A stretch of DNA of 16,806 bases. Origin: Bacteroidetes bacterium UBA6063 (GTDB lineage: Bacteria; Bacteroidota; Bacteroidia; NS11-12g; UBA9320). The notes under the pieces were generated by a model, which made no database searches, was not told the origin of the DNA, and worked only from the letters and a program-made list of their open reading frames with translations. Position numbers and translations under genes: made by a program. Shown here piece by piece: positions 1 to 6,537 of the stretch (positions are counted from its first letter, which is position 1; each line of letters opens with the position of its first letter). The stretch spans positions 1 to 16,806 of the forward strand of contig DIYD01000307.1 of the NCBI GenBank assembly GCA_002428905.1. Reading direction: 5' to 3'.

Positions 1-860
1 TTTGAGATAAGTACTTCAGAAGGATTGGACACTTCCCTTAAGCCGTGACCAGCCATTTCATATATGCCCATTTCCGACGCCGAACCGAACCTGTTCTTCA
101 CAGCTCGTAGAATTCGGTACACATGATGTCGGTCTCCTTCAAACTGCAATACTGTATCAACCATGTGCTCCAGCACCTTTGGTCCTGCAATCTGACCATC
201 TTTGGTGATATGTCCAATCAGGAAAACCGGTGTATTACTTTCCTTAGCGAAGCGGAGCAATTGTCCGGTACACTCTCTGATTTGCGATATACTGCCCGGT
301 GTAGATTCAATGGCCTTACTGAATAAGGTCTGCACCGAGTCGACAATCAGGATTTCCGGATTCAACTTTTTAACCTGCTTGAAGATTTCCTGTATTTCGG
401 TTGCCGACAAGATGTAACATTCTTCGTTGTTTATCCCCACCCGATCTGCGCGCATCTTGAGTTGGTTTTCACTCTCTTCACCACTTACATAAAGTACCTT
501 TTGGTTTGTTTTTAAGGCCGTTTGCAGCATGAGAGTAGACTTACCGATACCCGGTTCGCCACCTATGAGCACCAAACTTCCCAGGACAACACCACCACCG
601 AGCACGCGGTTTAACTCGTGGTCGTGTGTACTAAACCGTTGTTCAGGCCCACTTTCGAGTTGAGCGATTTGCTTGGGTTCAGATTTTTTAACCTTTTTAT
701 CTGCCGAATCTACCCAGGCTGGTATGTGTTGGGACGCGCTTTTCTCAACCACTTCCTCCACATAGGTATTCCATTGTTTACAGCTTGGGCAATTCCCAAT
801 CCATTTGGAGGAAGAAGCACCACAATTCTGACAATAAAATACCGTTTTTGCCTTCGCCAT
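1..860 (-). CDS. radA: DNA repair protein RadA/Sms (3' end cut by window edge)
   Basis: RadA is a RecA-like ATPase that promotes branch migration of recombination intermediates. The 286 visible residues begin with a C4 zinc finger (C10, C13, C24, C27), followed by the ATPase core with Walker A GEPGIGKST at about 101-109, a Walker B-like LIVDSVQT near 171-178, and the RadA signature KNRFG at 255-259. The C-terminal Lon-like domain lies beyond the left edge, so the gene is partial only because of the window. The ATG at 858-860 is chosen because the zinc finger starts ten residues later, as in other RadA proteins. The gene is divergent from exbB, and a -7 element TATGTTTG sits about 33 bp upstream of the start. 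Assignment is very secure. Confidence 0.97.
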   Translation of the reverse strand, partial: MAKAKTVFYCQNCGASSSKWIGNCPSCKQWNTYVEEVVEKSASQHIPAWVDSADKKVKKSEPKQIAQLESGPEQRFSTHDHELNRVLGGGVVLGSLVLIGGEPGIGKSTLMLQTALKTNQKVLYVSGEESENQLKMRADRVGINNEECYILSATEIQEIFKQVKKLNPEILIVDSVQTLFSKAIESTPGSISQIRECTGQLLRFAKESNTPVFLIGHITKDGQIAGPKVLEHMVDTVLQFEGDRHHVYRILRAVKNRFGSASEMGIYEMAGHGLREVSNPSEVLIS

Positions 861-892
861 AATCCGTTTGTAAATTCAACTGGTTTGTTCCT

Positions 893-900
893 CAAACATA
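893..900 (-). promoter_or_regulatory. Bacteroidota -7 element of radA promoter
   Basis: Reading the minus strand, TATGTTTG matches TAnnTTTG exactly. It predicts a transcription start near 886 and a leader of roughly 26 nt before the radA ATG. I see no matching -33 TTTG at the usual distance, so the support is the -7 element and its position alone. Confidence 0.5.
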
Positions 901-901
901 A

Positions 902-947
902 ACGATAAACCCATAATAAAATGGGAGTTTGCGCATTCTTTTATCGT
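902..947. repeat. Nested inverted repeat in radA-exbB intergenic region
   Basis: ACGATAAA (902-909) is the perfect reverse complement of TTTATCGT (940-947). Inside this 8-bp pair a second pair, CCCAT (911-915) and ATGGG (921-925), is separated by five bases. There is no following T tract on either strand, so it does not look like a terminator. It lies directly upstream of the radA -7 element. It may be an operator or chance structure in AT-rich DNA. Confidence 0.35.
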
Positions 948-1004
948 GTATTACCATTAAATTAAATTGAGTCCGATAAACAAAGGGAAATATCAAAGTT
1001 TTTC

Positions 1005-1012
1005 TATTTTTG
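1005..1012 (+). promoter_or_regulatory. Bacteroidota -7 element of exbB operon promoter
   Basis: TATTTTTG matches TAnnTTTG exactly and lies 37 bp before the exbB ATG, predicting a leader of about 30 nt. No convincing -33 TTTG is visible 17-23 bp upstream. Confidence 0.5.
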
Positions 1013-1049
1013 CCAATAGTCAAAAAATCTATAATAAAGATCTGAAATA

Positions 1050-1952
1050 ATGAAAAAACCGATTGTATTGATTTTAGCATTTGCATTGTTCTTAGGCTTG
1101 AACCTAAACGCTTATGCTCAGGAAGATGGAGCTTCAACCGATAACGGCGATGCTCAAGAACAAGTAGACGGCGATGCTAATCAAGATGCTGATGGATCTG
1201 ACGAAGGTACAGCAGAAGAAGCTGAACCAGCAGAAACCAGCGAACCAGCAGCAGACGAAGCAGCTGAGGCTGCAACGGAAGCAGTTGAAGAAGCGGCAGC
1301 AGAATCTAAGGGTGAAGGTATTGCGGTTATCCGTGACAAGTTCATTGAAGGTGGTGCAGGTTTCATGGCCTTACCCCTGTTGTGTTTAATTCTTGGCTTA
1401 GCCATTGTAATTGAGCGCCCTATCTCTCTGTTTACGGTAACTACCAATTCAGAAAAATTCATCCGTCGTGTTGAGGACGCGTTGGTTTCTGGAGGCATCG
1501 AATCAGCGAAAGACGTGGCACGTAACACGGCTGGTCCGGTTGCAAGTATCTTCTATCAGGGATTAGACCGTGCAGATGAAGGTTTAGACCAGGTTGAAAA
1601 ATCAGTTGTTTCGTACGGTTCTGTACAAATGGGACAATTGGAAAAAGGTCTTGTTTGGATTTCGCTTTTCATCGCACTGGCACCTATGCTTGGTTTCATG
1701 GGTACTGTAATTGGTATGATTGGTGCATTCGACGCGATCGAGAACGCAGGTGATATTTCTCCTGCCATTGTAGCAAACGGTATTAAGGTGGCACTTTTAA
1801 CAACGGTAGCTGGTTTGATCGTTGCGATTATCCTACAGATTTTCTACAACTTGTTGGTTTCTAAAATCGACTCAATTGTAAACAACATGGAAGACTCTTC
1901 TATTCGTTTAGTAGACATGTTGATCAAGAATGACGTAGTTAAGGCCGGTTAA
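1050..1952 (+). CDS. exbB: ExbB/TolQ/MotA-family proton channel with acidic N-terminal spacer
   Basis: This is the proton-channel subunit of an inner-membrane energy-transducing complex that, with ExbD, couples proton-motive force to a TonB- or TolA-like partner. The 300 residues start with a signal peptide (1-23, ending AYA before QE), then a very acidic Ala/Glu/Asp-rich spacer (24-88), then three membrane helices at about 103-123, 203-226 and 240-270. Helices two and three carry the family-type segments LAPMLGFMGTVIGMI and VALLTTVAGLIVA. The spacer is absent from E. coli ExbB but is common in Bacteroidota homologues, where it would lie in the periplasm. The gene heads a four-gene operon with 11-nt gaps. 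The energised partner (TonB, Tol or another system) cannot be told, because no TonB or TolA is in the window. Confidence 0.93.
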   Translation: MKKPIVLILAFALFLGLNLNAYAQEDGASTDNGDAQEQVDGDANQDADGSDEGTAEEAEPAETSEPAADEAAEAATEAVEEAAAESKGEGIAVIRDKFIEGGAGFMALPLLCLILGLAIVIERPISLFTVTTNSEKFIRRVEDALVSGGIESAKDVARNTAGPVASIFYQGLDRADEGLDQVEKSVVSYGSVQMGQLEKGLVWISLFIALAPMLGFMGTVIGMIGAFDAIENAGDISPAIVANGIKVALLTTVAGLIVAIILQIFYNLLVSKIDSIVNNMEDSSIRLVDMLIKNDVVKAG

Positions 1953-1963
1953 TAGACTGAACT

Positions 1964-2380
1964 ATGGATACTAAAAGAATTATTATATATGCCTATTATC
2001 TGATAGCGGCGGTACTTGTTGCCATTTCGCTGGGTCAGATATACTCTGGCAATGAGCTAGACGGCTCCACCTTTATGGTGCGGTTAAGCCAGATAGCGCT
2101 ATATATTGCAGTTATTGCAGCCGTTGGGCTTGCAATTGTAGGGCTCATTCAAAATCCAAAGAGTTTGATATGGGTGGGCGCAGGAGTTGTTGTCTTATTG
2201 GTTCTATACTTCATTGGAAAATCGGGAGCGCCTGATGCGTTGACGATTGAGATGAAAGATGATGGATTAACACTGGATGTACTTCAGAACTCGCATGCAG
2301 GCGTTTGGGCTGCACTTGCGATGCTTGGTATTACTGTAGTAATGGCCATAGCATCTGGGGTTAAGTCAATGTTAGATTAA
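1964..2380 (+). CDS. Four-helix membrane protein of the Exb operon, unknown function
   Basis: I do not recognise a named family. The 138-residue protein has four predicted hydrophobic helices at about 7-25, 43-62, 68-85 and 113-131. A short polar segment (about 88-112, with Asp, Glu and Lys) between helices three and four should lie on one face of the membrane. There is no cleavable signal peptide and no catalytic motif. It sits between exbB and exbD with 11-nt gaps on both sides, so it is almost certainly co-transcribed and probably co-translated with the proton-channel subunits. An accessory or assembly role in the Exb complex is inferred from position only. Confidence 0.85.
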   Translation: MDTKRIIIYAYYLIAAVLVAISLGQIYSGNELDGSTFMVRLSQIALYIAVIAAVGLAIVGLIQNPKSLIWVGAGVVVLLVLYFIGKSGAPDALTIEMKDDGLTLDVLQNSHAGVWAALAMLGITVVMAIASGVKSMLD

Positions 2381-2391
2381 GGGTTAGCACT

Positions 2392-2943
2392 ATGGGAAGA
2401 AAAAGTAGAAGTACACCAGAAATCAATGCCGGTTCGATGGCGGATATCGCCTTCTTGCTATTGGTATTCTTCCTGGTTACGACAACTATGGACCAACAAA
2501 AAGGATTACGGGTACAATTACCTCCATATCCAGACCCAACAGTGCCTCCTCCAGTTGTAGAACAGAACGATCGTAACGTATTGGAAGTATTGGTAAACTC
2601 GGGCGACCAGTTGTTGGTTGAACGTAAGCCCCTTCGAATTGAAGAACTTACCGATCTTACGAAAAGACATATTCAAAACGAAGGTAGAGATCCGAATTTC
2701 TCAGACTCATCTACCGCTGCCGTGGTATCGTTGAAAAACGACCGTGGTACGTCGTTAGAGCGTTATGTACAGGTTTATAATGAGCTTATACGTGCGTACA
2801 ACGAATCGAGAGACGAATATGCGCGCTCGAAGTATGGAAGGCCTTTTAAAGAACTTCCACCGAAGGGCGATGAAGCAACTGCAGTGAAGAAAAAGTTCCC
2901 GATGAAAATTTCGGAAGCAGAACCTGTTGAGTATACACCATAA
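2392..2943 (+). CDS. exbD: ExbD-family biopolymer transport protein (first paralogue)
   Basis: ExbD has a single transmembrane helix whose aspartate carries protons through the ExbB channel, plus a periplasmic domain. This 183-residue protein starts with the family pattern INAGSMADIAFLLLVFFLVTT. Asp18 is the counterpart of the essential E. coli ExbD Asp25, and the helix runs from about 16 to 32. The remainder is a polar periplasmic domain, longer than in E. coli ExbD (about 140 residues in total), with a Lys/Glu/Pro-rich tail. It lies 11 nt after the four-helix protein and 11 nt before a second exbD. The paralogue pair may form a heteromeric ExbD dimer. Confidence 0.93.
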   Translation: MGRKSRSTPEINAGSMADIAFLLLVFFLVTTTMDQQKGLRVQLPPYPDPTVPPPVVEQNDRNVLEVLVNSGDQLLVERKPLRIEELTDLTKRHIQNEGRDPNFSDSSTAAVVSLKNDRGTSLERYVQVYNELIRAYNESRDEYARSKYGRPFKELPPKGDEATAVKKKFPMKISEAEPVEYTP

Positions 2944-2954
2944 ATAACAAGAAC

Positions 2955-3419
2955 ATGTCAAAATTTAGAAAAGAAGGTAAAAAAGAATCTCCGGGTATTA
3001 ATACATCGGCATTGCCTGATATCGTTTTCATGCTTTTGTTCTTCTTTATGGTTGCAACAAAGATGAGAGACCCAAAGGTAATGGTTAAAACATCTGTACC
3101 TGTGGTTTCTGAGGTGGAGAAGATCGTTAAGAAATCGTGGATCAACCACATTTTGGTAGGACCTCCAACTGACCCAAGCAAGGGAGATGCGCCTCGGATT
3201 CAGTTCGACGACAAGTTCGGTTCTGTGGACGAAGTTCAACAGTTCATCACATTGAAAAAGAATGAGCACCCTGAAGCGATCAGAGATTATTTGACTACCG
3301 CTATTAAGGCAGATCGATCTGTTAAAATGGGGCTGATTCAGGACATCAAGCAGGAATTGAGAAAAATTAACTCGTTGAAACTACTGTACTCCGCATCGGA
3401 GGGAGAAGTGGAAGAGTAA
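2955..3419 (+). CDS. exbD: ExbD-family biopolymer transport protein (second paralogue)
   Basis: This 154-residue ExbD paralogue has a basic N-terminus, then the motif INTSALPDIVFMLLFFFMVATK, in which Asp22 occupies the proton-carrying position. One helix (about 20-36) is followed by a periplasmic domain containing an acidic C-terminus. It differs clearly from the preceding ExbD outside the helix, so the two are divergent partners rather than a recent duplication. It is the last gene of the operon: an intrinsic terminator begins 20 nt after its stop codon. Confidence 0.92.
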   Translation: MSKFRKEGKKESPGINTSALPDIVFMLLFFFMVATKMRDPKVMVKTSVPVVSEVEKIVKKSWINHILVGPPTDPSKGDAPRIQFDDKFGSVDEVQQFITLKKNEHPEAIRDYLTTAIKADRSVKMGLIQDIKQELRKINSLKLLYSASEGEVEE

Positions 3420-3439
3420 GATATACACTTAAATTACTA

Positions 3440-3463
3440 GGGGCTTTAAAGCCCCTTTTTTTG
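3440..3463 (+). terminator. Rho-independent terminator of exb operon
   Basis: GGGGCTTTAAAGCCCC (3440-3455) is a perfect 16-nt palindrome followed by seven T residues (3456-3462). It lies just after the second exbD stop and before the next gene. It is the only clear intrinsic terminator in the window. Confidence 0.9.
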
Positions 3464-3531
3464 TTTATAGAGGGCACGTTAGATTTTTATAACCACTATA
3501 TTGCGCCCTCGTTTACAGGCAACGTGAACAC

Positions 3532-4506
3532 ATGGCTCTGAGCTTAAAAGAAATTAAGAACCCCATTTCCTCCGAACTCGAGGAATTCGAAAAACGCTTC
3601 CGTAAGAGCATGAAAAGTCGAGTAGCGTTGCTCGACACTATCATGACCTACATCGTCAAGCGAAAAGGGAAGCAGATGCGACCAATGTTTGTATTGCTCT
3701 GTGCCAAGCTCTTTGGTGAAATCAACGAACGCAGCTATCGAGGTGCATCCCTGGTTGAGTTATTACATACAGCCACCTTGGTACACGATGATGTTGTAGA
3801 CGACGCAGACAAACGTCGTGGGTTTTTCTCCATCAACGCCTTATGGAAAAATAAGGTTGCCGTACTGGTGGGCGACTACCTCCTCTCAAAAGGGTTATTG
3901 CTTTCACTGAAAAACAAGGATTTCGACATGCTGGAAATCTTGTCAACCGCCGTGGAGGAAATGAGTGAAGGTGAATTACTTCAAATGGAGAAGGCACGTA
4001 AACTCGATATTACGGAAGACGTCTACTACGACATCATCTCGAAAAAAACCGCTTCGCTTATCGCCAGTTGCTGTGCCATAGGAGCAGCGTCTACCCAGGA
4101 TGATCCCGAAGTGATCAAGAAGATGACCGAGTTTGGTATGTACACCGGCATTGCCTTCCAAATCAAAGACGACCTCTTCGACTATGGCGATCAGGATGTA
4201 GGAAAACCTACTGGAATTGACATCAAAGAAAAGAAGATGACCTTGCCCTTGATTTATGCCTTAAATCAAGCGGATCGCAGTACCAAAAAATCCATTATCC
4301 GCATTATCAAATCCGACAAAAAGGACAAAGCCAGTATTTCCAGAGTAATCAATTTCGTGATTAACCAGGGCGGACTTGACTATGCTCAAAAACACCTGGC
4401 GGAATATCATCGAAAAGCGCTAGATGTATTAAACAGTCTTCCGGCAACCCAGAGCAAAGACTCTTTAATTGGTCTTTTGGATTACGTTATCACTCGAAAA
4501 AAATAA
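3532..4506 (+). CDS. Trans-polyprenyl diphosphate synthase (IspB/GGPP-synthase family)
   Basis: The enzyme condenses isopentenyl diphosphate units onto an allylic diphosphate to make a long all-trans prenyl chain in the cytoplasm. The 324-residue protein is the usual family length. It has the first aspartate-rich motif DDVVD at 86-90 in the context LVHDDVVDDADKRRG, the KTASL segment at 172-176 and the second aspartate-rich motif DDLFD at 213-217. In a MenD-containing organism its likely product is the menaquinone side-chain precursor, but chain length cannot be settled from the motifs alone. It appears monocistronic, starting 69 nt after a terminator, with a possible weak promoter (TATATTG at 3497-3503) that does not match the consensus exactly. 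Confidence 0.93.
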   Translation: MALSLKEIKNPISSELEEFEKRFRKSMKSRVALLDTIMTYIVKRKGKQMRPMFVLLCAKLFGEINERSYRGASLVELLHTATLVHDDVVDDADKRRGFFSINALWKNKVAVLVGDYLLSKGLLLSLKNKDFDMLEILSTAVEEMSEGELLQMEKARKLDITEDVYYDIISKKTASLIASCCAIGAASTQDDPEVIKKMTEFGMYTGIAFQIKDDLFDYGDQDVGKPTGIDIKEKKMTLPLIYALNQADRSTKKSIIRIIKSDKKDKASISRVINFVINQGGLDYAQKHLAEYHRKALDVLNSLPATQSKDSLIGLLDYVITRKK

Positions 4507-4526
4507 GAGGATACCAATCTAAATCC

Positions 4527-4534
4527 TACATTTG
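4527..4534 (+). promoter_or_regulatory. Bacteroidota -7 element upstream of UPF0145 gene
   Basis: TACATTTG matches TAnnTTTG exactly and is 23 bp before the ATG at 4558. It falls in the 51-bp gap after the polyprenyl synthase gene and probably drives the UPF0145 to moaD operon. No clear -33 element is seen. Confidence 0.5.
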
Positions 4535-4557
4535 ATTGGTTAATTAGCTTATCACAT

Positions 4558-4872
4558 ATGATCATTACAACTACTGAGACAATTCCGGGCAGACAAGTGC
4601 AAGAAATCTTAGGTGTTTGCCGAGGCAGCACAGTGCGTGCACGCAACATAGGAAGAGACTTTTTCGCCGGTCTAAAAAACATTGTAGGTGGAGAAATTGA
4701 CGAATACACGAAACTTCAGGCTGAGAGCCGTGAACAGGCAATGCAACGTATGATCCAGGATGCAGAAAAACTGGGCGCAGATGCCATTATTAATGTGCGG
4801 ATGACTACTGCAATGATCATGCAGGGAACAGCGGAGATTTTGGCATATGGCACCGCCGTGAAGTTGGGTTAA
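4558..4872 (+). CDS. UPF0145 (YbjQ-like) heavy-metal-binding-domain family protein
   Basis: This is a complete 104-residue member of the small cytoplasmic UPF0145/YbjQ family. Recognisable features are the N-terminal TTTETIPGRQV, the central VRARNIGRDFFAGLKNIVGGEIDEY and the C-terminal GADAIINVRM followed by a glycine/alanine-containing strand. These proteins form pentamers. The name 'heavy-metal-binding domain' is a database label and no metal ligands are evident here (one Cys only). Function is not established. It is the first gene of a run in which the next ORF starts inside its stop codon (TAATG at 4870-4874), suggesting translational coupling. Confidence 0.9.
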   Translation: MIITTTETIPGRQVQEILGVCRGSTVRARNIGRDFFAGLKNIVGGEIDEYTKLQAESREQAMQRMIQDAEKLGADAIINVRMTTAMIMQGTAEILAYGTAVKLG

Positions 4873-5006
4873 TGGACGGGCTGGCCTTTCTCATCATTGG
4901 TCTTGAAGGACTTCTTTTTTTGGCAACCGCACTTGTGCTGGTATGGCTAATTGCAAGGCGCATTAAACAAAAGAGAGAAGAGACGTTTGAAAAACGTGAT
5001 AATTAG
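4872..5006 (+). CDS. Small single-helix membrane protein, 44 residues
   Basis: This ORF is short and easily missed. Its ATG (4872-4874) overlaps the stop codon of the UPF0145 gene by one base, and its TAG (5004-5006) is 3 nt before the permease ATG, so it fills the gap exactly. The product begins MDGLAFLIIGLEGLLFLATA, forming one hydrophobic helix at about residues 4-27, followed by a basic then mixed-charge tail (ARRIKQKREETFEKRDN). The positive-inside rule puts the tail in the cytoplasm. I recognise no family. It resembles single-helix accessory subunits of membrane complexes in shape only. The neat packing supports a real gene, but it could be a chance ORF. Confidence 0.6.
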   Translation: MDGLAFLIIGLEGLLFLATALVLVWLIARRIKQKREETFEKRDN

Positions 5007-5009
5007 TAC

Positions 5010-5744
5010 ATGACCAAGGTATTCTTCCTCCTCATCGCAATACTATATGCCAGTGTTGGCTTCGGAGGCGGGTCGGGGTATATCGCTGTTTTATCCTTCT
5101 CCAATCTCGAACCAAATCAACTTCGATTCATAGCGCTTTGCTGTAACCTTGTCGTGGTATCTGGAGGCACCTGGCTGTATATGAAAAATGGTCTGTTACA
5201 GATCAGGAAAAGCTTGCCTTTCATCATCACTAGTGTACCTGCGGCATTGATTGGAGGCTTGTACCAACTAGAATCAAAGGCGTTCTTCACCCTGCTTGCA
5301 CTGACCTTATTATTAGCCGGTTCAATAATGATAGTTCGATTGGTTCGCAAAAAAGAAATTCAGATTAAACCGACCAGCATACTGACCAACCTGTGTTTAG
5401 GAGGATTGATTGGACTGGTATCCGGACTAGTTGGTATTGGAGGCGGGATTTTTTTATCTCCTCTGCTGAATTTAATGCGGTGGGATAGGCCTAAGATTAT
5501 TGCAGCGACGGCAAGCTTTTTTATACTGGTGAACTCCATGGCGGGACTTACAGGTCAACTTCTTGGAAATTCGATGACGCTCGACTGGAAATACCTGCTG
5601 CCGCTTCTGATTGTTGTGTTTATTGGTGGTCAGATCGGATCGCGCGTTCAACTATCCTGGTTGAAAGCCAACCACGTTAAAGCCTTTACCGCTGTGCTGG
5701 TTATCTTTGCATCGCTTCGGATGCTTTATAAAGTAATGTATTGA
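5010..5744 (+). CDS. TauE/SafE-family sulfite exporter-like permease
   Basis: This is a 244-residue polytopic inner-membrane protein of the TauE/SafE (DUF81) family, whose members move sulfite, sulfoacetate or other organosulfur anions. It shows the family's internal duplication: a glycine motif FGGGSGYI near residues 18-25 and a second, GIGGGIFLSP, in the C-terminal half. About eight hydrophobic helices are visible. Its stop codon lies one base before the moaD ATG, so it is part of the Moco operon. Context suggests handling of a sulfur compound or oxyanion linked to Moco synthesis or a Moco enzyme such as a sulfite oxidase, but the substrate is not shown by the sequence. Confidence 0.9.
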   Translation: MTKVFFLLIAILYASVGFGGGSGYIAVLSFSNLEPNQLRFIALCCNLVVVSGGTWLYMKNGLLQIRKSLPFIITSVPAALIGGLYQLESKAFFTLLALTLLLAGSIMIVRLVRKKEIQIKPTSILTNLCLGGLIGLVSGLVGIGGGIFLSPLLNLMRWDRPKIIAATASFFILVNSMAGLTGQLLGNSMTLDWKYLLPLLIVVFIGGQIGSRVQLSWLKANHVKAFTAVLVIFASLRMLYKVMY

Positions 5745-5745
5745 T

Positions 5746-5982
5746 ATGAAGGTATTGGCATTTGGTATTACCAAAGATATTTTAGGAAAATCGGAGATTC
5801 AGTTACGGGATTTCGAAGGTCAAACGGTTGGAGACCTGCGGAGTTACCTAAGAAATAAACATAGAGAGTTTGACCAACTAAATTCGTTGGCTATTGCTGT
5901 TAATGAAGAATATGCTCAGGACCATGCGACCTTGAACGAGTCTGACGTAGTAGCTTTAATTCCGCCCGTTAGCGGTGGCTAG
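5746..5982 (+). CDS. moaD: Molybdopterin synthase small subunit MoaD
   Basis: MoaD is the ubiquitin-like sulfur carrier. Its C-terminal glycine is adenylated by a MoeB-type enzyme, converted to a thiocarboxylate, and then donates sulfur to precursor Z in the MoaD-MoaE synthase. The 78-residue protein ends in IPPVSGG, with the obligatory Gly-Gly terminus, and has the usual family length. The ATG lies one base after the permease stop, which implies translational coupling. Its partner moaE follows after an unusual 120-bp gap, and the likely activating enzyme lies in the convergent operon (7779-8780). Confidence 0.95.
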   Translation: MKVLAFGITKDILGKSEIQLRDFEGQTVGDLRSYLRNKHREFDQLNSLAIAVNEEYAQDHATLNESDVVALIPPVSGG

Positions 5983-5997
5983 ACTACTTTGTCAAAG

Positions 5998-6011
5998 CCT
6001 GGCGTACCAGG
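5998..6011 (+). repeat. Small perfect hairpin in moaD-moaE gap
   Basis: CCTGG (5998-6002) and CCAGG (6007-6011) form a 5-bp stem closed by the four-base loop CGTA. An A-rich stretch follows rather than a T tract, so it is not an intrinsic terminator. The rest of the 120-bp gap holds a TTTCAATTTTCAAT tandem and a near-match to the -7 element (TAAGTTTC at 6069-6076, one mismatch), but no further ORF. Confidence 0.3.
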
Positions 6012-6102
6012 TAAATAATAAAAAGGGTTATCACGTTGTACTTTCAATTTTCAATTAGTGTAACGCGGTAAGTTTCGTAATGTTGTATCAAACTCGAACG
6101 AA

Positions 6103-6522
6103 TTGACAAAAAACATACATATTACACGCGAAACGCTTTCAATAGATGCCTGCAGATCGTTGATCGCTGCACCAAAAAATGGTGGAGAGTGTTTTTTTGT
6201 TGGAACTGTACGAAATGTGACAAAAGGTGAGCGTGTAGAGAAACTTGTTTTCGAGGCCTATGAGCCTATGGCGATCAAAGAAATGCATAAAATCGCTGAT
6301 ACTACACTCCTAAATTATGAAGCTTCAACTGTAGTTATCCATCACCGCATTGGAGAGTTGCATATTGGTGAGATCCCTGTAATTATAGCCGTGGGCGCAC
6401 CTCATCGGGATGCTGCTTTCAAGGCATGTAGATTTGCCATTGACACTTTAAAAGAAACCGTACCTATCTGGAAAAAAGAATTCCTTGAATCTGGAGAGGT
6501 CTGGGTTTCTGCACATCCCTAA
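6103..6522 (+). CDS. moaE: Molybdopterin synthase catalytic subunit MoaE
   Basis: MoaE is the large subunit that transfers two sulfurs from MoaD thiocarboxylate to precursor Z, giving the molybdopterin dithiolene. The 139-residue protein has the family core CFFVGTVRN (30-38), HHRIGELHIGE (80-90), GAPHRDAAF (99-107) and KETVPIWKKE (117-126). Lys117 and Lys124 correspond to the catalytic E. coli Lys119 and Lys126. The start is a TTG: there is no in-frame ATG before residue 56, an upstream stop lies at 6061-6063, and starting at the TTG gives the normal N-terminus. No Shine-Dalgarno is evident. It ends 15 nt before the helicase start. Confidence 0.94.
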   Translation: MTKNIHITRETLSIDACRSLIAAPKNGGECFFVGTVRNVTKGERVEKLVFEAYEPMAIKEMHKIADTTLLNYEASTVVIHHRIGELHIGEIPVIIAVGAPHRDAAFKACRFAIDTLKETVPIWKKEFLESGEVWVSAHP

Positions 6523-6525
6523 TCG

Positions 6526-6533
6526 TATCTTTG
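6526..6533 (+). promoter_or_regulatory. Bacteroidota -7 element immediately before helicase start
   Basis: TATCTTTG is an exact TAnnTTTG match ending only 4 nt before the helicase ATG at 6538. Transcription would start at or next to the ATG, giving a leaderless or nearly leaderless mRNA. A weak TTT at 6506-6508 could stand for the -33 element. Confidence 0.6.
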
Positions 6534-6537
6534 CCGT

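Noticed and set aside
1174..1389. 71-residue Gln/Lys/Leu-rich reading frame inside exbB, and a 115-residue Ser/Ala-rich frame on the opposite strand
   Set aside because: Both are frame shadows of the repetitive GCA/GAA-rich acidic spacer of exbB; composition is low-complexity and no start context supports them.
3470..3510. GAGGGC/GCCCTC inverted repeat upstream of the polyprenyl synthase gene
   Set aside because: Only six base pairs with a 29-nt gap; such pairs occur often by chance and no second feature supports an operator.
5963..5980. CCGC/GCGG hairpin at the moaD 3' end
   Set aside because: It lies within the coding sequence for the terminal residues and has no T tract, so it is not a terminator.
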